DNA of 64,000 bases from positions 6,448,001-6,512,000 of the forward strand of contig NC_060023.1 in the NCBI RefSeq assembly GCF_021134715.1. Reading direction: 5' to 3'. This stretch comes from Daphnia pulex. Taxonomy: Eukaryota > Arthropoda > Branchiopoda > Diplostraca > Daphniidae. The translations under genes and the position numbers were made by a program. Position 1 is the first letter of the stretch. Every line of letters begins with the position of its first letter. The notes beneath the pieces were generated by a model. It made no database searches. It was not told the DNA's origin and saw nothing but the letters and a program-made list of their open reading frames with translations. Below are positions 60,423-64,000 of this stretch, piece by piece.

Positions 60423-61752
60423 GTGTAATTGATTGGGAGAGAAGATGGAATCATATGCAGCAACACTTTGGGCATCATGTAATCACTTAAATTGCTGATT
60501 CTTCATTTTGTTTCAAAACCACATCTTGGTGGCTTGGGGAATCTGTTTCCCATATTGAACTAGGTAAATTACTTCTCTCTTTATATTTGGAATTTGATGT
60601 TGCATCATTGACACTAATATTAAATTACATGATACTGTAAGTGTGACTGATGCTCAACTCATAACCTTTGAAAGCCAAGCGAATGAGAAAATCAGGGAAG
60701 CTGTCTCTGTGGAAGTAGAAGTATACGAAGGAGATGCGATTTCCGACTAGGTAAGAATTTAACTTCAATCGCCAGAAAGTTTCCATTTAAGAAAACCGTA
60801 ATTTTGTTCGTAGGTCCGTTATAGAGGTCTTCCCGATGGCTACGTGGGTCCTGTTCACGTCATAACTATTTTAGGTGTAGATAGTAACATGCGTTGTGGA
60901 ACTCACGTTTCCAACCCTAGTCATTTACAGGTATTGAATGCAGTCTACTATCCCAATAGTTCAAGCAATAATTAACCATCGATTAAATACTTCATTTAGT
61001 TCATAAAGCTGTTCTATACTAAAAAGGGTAAAAAAATAAGAACAACCTCTTCTTTATAATTAGAAATCGAGAGCTAGATTACATCTATCATTTACTTGAG
61101 AGCGAGAGCCAGTTGACTAAAATTCTAAAGTATGAAATGCTTAAAATAATTGTTTAAATGACAAGTTACTCATTTACTTGTTTCAGAAACGGACCTGAAG
61201 ATCTCGTCGATTTAGCCAATAACTTGCAAGCTTCAGCAAAGTTATCACAAAAGGTAAAACAACTTTTGAACTTCTCCGCATCCTACATCGACTGTAGATC
61301 AATTTTAAAATTTTCTTTTCTTTTAAAAAATTGTGAAATTTGATGAATTAATTAGCTGTCGTTCAGGAAGAGACAAATATAAACGAGAAATCGAAATTCG
61401 CAATTATTCACAGTAAAGACGGCGATACCGATTATGCAAGCGTTCTAATTTCAGAAATGGATTTTGAGGTATCTAGATAATTAGTTTTAAATTTCCTCAA
61501 ATAAATTTTGTTTTAATAATCTTAGGAGTTGGTTTTAATTACTATAGGAGGATATAAAACGGACAAATGACTCTTATCGGTCAAGAGGATGAGATCAGCT
61601 CTCTTGGTCTAAAGTACGTACCATTGTTACAGATATTCTTATCAAGACAAACCATTCAAAACTAACTCTTAAATATTTTTTTTAGAATGTGCAGTAGTTT
61701 AGACGGAAAAGGCACCGGCAAAGCTAAAATATTCCAAGCCAAGGTTACGTAA
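60423..61752 (+). pseudogene. AARSD1: AARSD1 (alanyl-tRNA editing protein) pseudogene, intron-containing
   Basis: Eight exon remnants in the correct order: 60423-60563 (IDWERRWNHMQQHFGHHVIT, stop, FKTTSWWLG); 60612-60750 (ESQANEKIREAVSVEVEVYE); 60815-60930 (RGLPDGYVGPVHVITILGVD, RCGTHVSNPSHLQ); 61000-61136; 61187-61253; 61367-61468; 61526-61613; and 61686-61752 (GKGTGKAKIFQAKVT). These match the AlaX-type trans-editing domain, which clears Ser-tRNA(Ala). The metal-binding HMQQHFGHH and RCGTHV motifs are preserved. Damage: the first exon(s) are absent, TAA after HHVIT, TAG at 60748, an acceptor replaced by TTG at 60609-60611, and frame shifts near 61046 and 61568. Introns are retained, so it arose by DNA duplication, not retroposition. 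Confidence 0.88.
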
Positions 61753-61877
61753 CTCAATCCATCAGCACAACAAGAGTCGGAAGAGAAACAACAGCTTCTG
61801 TAAAAGTAAATAATTATTTCAAAGTTTCAATATTAATTTCCTTTTTTTTTGGTATATCAGATATTTATTTTTGCTAT

Positions 61878-62009
61878 ATCAACGAAAGCTTACTTGTACG
61901 AAACGACAAAAAAGGATCTGAGAACGTGACTATTCTTGTCAAGAGTAGACAAATCAACTCTATAAATTTTTATGTTGAAAGATCAACAGCCTACTACATT
62001 CCAACTCCC
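61878..62009 (+). repeat. dispersed coding-like repeat, copy 2
   Basis: Partner of 54522-54652 in the same orientation, 7.35 kb apart. The frame reads NESLLVRNDKKGSENVTILV. A further shared motif, CAGACGATCGT, follows both copies, near 54662 and 62216. Confidence 0.6.
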
Positions 62010-62762
62010 ATCTGTGGCTTTTCTCTTGGCATAGAATTCTTGCAATGATTCACATGAAGACATAGATCGATCTCCTTCTTCATGTCGATTTCTCCAATTG
62101 ATACATTGGTTCCAAAAACACAAGGAGAGCTTCAATCTGAGTTAACATAGTCTCGTTGAGAAGTGGATTGTCTAGCAACTGGATACTGTACTTCCATCCC
62201 TTCAGTACTCTTTTCAGACGATCGTCAACGATCGAGCCGACGAACGAAGCAGATGAACGTATTCGAATACAGCATGGCTATGTTGGAGTATGGATTGAAT
62301 ATCTTCAAAAACAGAACTTTCTCATATGAACTGGATCATGGATCATAAGAAATTCACTTGGAGTCAACTGTGATGCTACTATTTCATATGTTGAGAAGTT
62401 TGTGAATGCCATCTTGATGTAGACCAGACCATGGATGGATGCTTCACTGGATGGTATATAAGGCAAACAGAAGCTCTTCTTCAACATTCGTTGTATGCAT
62501 ACGTAGCTTCACTGTTTACAAGATAGCTCAGCACATTTGGAATCATGTAGGGGCCTCAATGTTCATTTATGGATTTTTCGCGAATGCTGCTCCATGCATG
62601 CTTTTCTTCTGAAGTGCAAGAAGAGTGGCAGCCTGAACGCAAAGGTGATGGAGTGCTCGGGTGATCAGATATATCTCTTTCGTCTCGTCAGTACTTTGGC
62701 TGGCAAGCGAACAATGTCTCTGCTTTCATCCAACTCGTCCAACCATGACCTTGCCATGAACC
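62010..62762. other. non-coding or decayed stretch, no gene seen
   Basis: Short open stretches at 62163-62348 and 62537-62821 lack recognisable motifs. The sequence composition is more balanced than neighbouring AT-rich DNA, suggesting decayed transposon sequence. Confidence 0.35.
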
Positions 62763-64000
62763 CAGGTAGCACACAGACTCTGTTTCAGGTCTGTTACAGA
62801 TCTGTTTTTGGGAGTCTGTAAATTGTTTGGAGTGAAACACTTTTACAGACTGTCATACAGGTCTGTGACAGCTCCGTAAAACGGGATCACCATTTACAGA
62901 CCAAAAACAGGTTTTCAAGAAAAAAAAGATTTGCCTTCCTCTAGTATCGAACCATCAACCTCTGAGTTCGCAAGCCAGTACGCTAGCCACTGCACCATAC
63001 TTCGATATTAATCTGCAGATATATTTCATAATGATCTATATTTCACAGTTTTACACTTGTACATTCAACAAACAGTCTGACATGACTCTCTCACGAAACT
63101 GATTGCTACATATGACTACCACTGGTCTCTTCCGATAGTAACAAGACCAAGATTGGCCCCACACCAATTACAAGTCTTTATTATACCTATTTAGGTGATA
63201 CTTCTCCGTCCGGTGGATAAACAACTATTGTTGTTGTTCGAGTAGGCCTACTGAACTAAACTCATAGCCATTAGCCCTGCATTGACTATTAGAGTATAAC
63301 TTCTTACTGCATGGTATTGCAGTGATATTACACATATAAGAAAACGTTTCATTCAGTTTTCCATTGGGAATCCAAACATGTACCATATACTTGGGATACA
63401 GACACAGATAAGGTGATTACTGACTTATAGGTGTTACAAGGGAAATACAGATCCGTACATACCTGGGGCACAAACACAGAACAGATAATCACTGAACTAA
63501 GTTTTACATAGAAAATACAGACCTGTACCATACCTGGGGTACAAACACAGAACAGATAATCATTGAACTCAGTTTTACATAGAAAATACAGACCTGTACC
63601 ATACCTGGGGTACAGACTCAGAACAGATGATTACTGACTTATGTCTTACAAGGGAAATACAGACCCGTACCAGACCTGGAGTACAGACCCTGAACAGAAA
63701 CATATTGTACTCAGTAATACAGAGTAAAAACAAGCATGTGACATACCTGTAATACAGAAGAAAAACAGAAGGTCTTTCTACAGAGTAAAAACAGACAAGT
63801 GACAAACATGGGAAACAGAGCTAAATCAGAAACAATTTTCTCAAGTAAAAAACAGATCTGTAACAGGTCTGTAGTACAGTTAAAAACCAGATTTATGTAT
63901 TACAGAAAGATAACAGATCTGTTCCAGATCTGTGAAACAAACTTTTACCAAATCCTGTAAAACAGAGCAATTCCAGACAAATTTCCTGTAAAACAGAAAT
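62763..64000. repeat. ACAGACCTG-rich repeat passing into an ~83-bp satellite, open at the window end
   Basis: From 62763, variants of ACAGATCTGT / ACAGACCTGT recur densely on both strands. From about 63365 a tandem pattern with ~80-85-bp period is clear, with units containing TACAGACCTGTACCATACC, GGGGTACAAACACAGAACAG and TAATCATTGAACT. The units are more diverged after 63700. Frames on the minus strand through it are repeats of VCTDLYF-like text and not genes. The array runs off the window. Confidence 0.75.
62936..63005 (-). repeat. tRNA-like sequence (SINE head or tRNA relic)
   Basis: Read on the minus strand: GGTGCAGTGGCTAGCGTACTGG carries an A-box-like TGGCTAGCGTACTGG. Then a putative anticodon loop TTGCGAA, and GGTTCGATAC as B box about 30 nt later. 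The acceptor arms do not pair well and the anticodon stem has mismatches, so I call it a tRNA-derived sequence rather than a functional tRNA. It is embedded in the ACAGACC-type repeat region. Confidence 0.5.

Noticed and set aside
63349-63805. Repetitive Val/Cys/Tyr frames on the minus strand
   Set aside because: Frame through an ~83-bp satellite; the same short peptides recur with the repeat period.

Overview
The window looks like one contig of an intron-rich arthropod nuclear genome. Introns are mostly 60-100 bp with clean GT-AG borders, core promoters have TATA boxes, and the recognisable proteins are all metazoan (RBBP4, calcyphosin-like protein, an ApoD-type lipocalin, AARSD1). The combination fits a branchiopod crustacean such as Daphnia; that species-level guess is inference. 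I see no bacterial operons, no CRISPR array and no rRNA.

The first ~17 kb is the conventional genic part. Three microprotein genes lie at 8-2400; the two outer ones are head-on inverted paralogues that share an intron position. They are followed by a secreted-protein gene with an internal repeat (3375-4315), a five-exon lipocalin (5817-6707, minus), the seven-exon chromatin subunit RBBP4/Caf1-55 (8842-10523, minus), a second small secreted protein (11913-12434, minus) and a seven-exon calcyphosin-like EF-hand protein (13981-16720, minus).

At 18731-21367 lies the most unusual gene: an intronless 878-codon reading frame with an N-terminal hydrophobic anchor, an acidic repetitive linker, a C2 domain and then two consecutive retropepsin-like aspartic protease domains. 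A diverged tandem duplication lies just upstream, and a 31-bp palindrome plus a ~0.8 kb minisatellite lie just downstream.

From ~22 kb onward the window is repeat-rich. It holds a foldback element (23231-23398), a TA-flanked inverted-repeat DNA element (24792-25656), a frame-damaged DIRS-type tyrosine-recombinase retrotransposon with terminal and internal complementary repeats (29733-33453), an unrecognised five-exon gene (33675-34900), decaying coding sequences at 36-41 kb, a BEL/Pao pol fragment (46540-46977) and remnants of a coiled-coil gene (47438-48620). The stretch 49-54 kb is largely empty.

The last 10 kb is a second cluster of interest. It contains a pair of duplicated C2H2 zinc-finger exons, one killed by nonsense changes; a coiled-coil gene (55468-56464); a five-exon Merlin/ISXO2-type DDE transposase (57118-58610) with a single one-base frame break; a CCHC zinc-knuckle gene (59434-60252); and a non-processed pseudogene of the alanyl-tRNA editing protein AARSD1 (60423-61752). 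A tRNA-like sequence and an open-ended ~83-bp tandem satellite finish the window. A related ~130-bp sequence occurs in the same orientation at 54.5 kb and 61.9 kb, bracketing that block.
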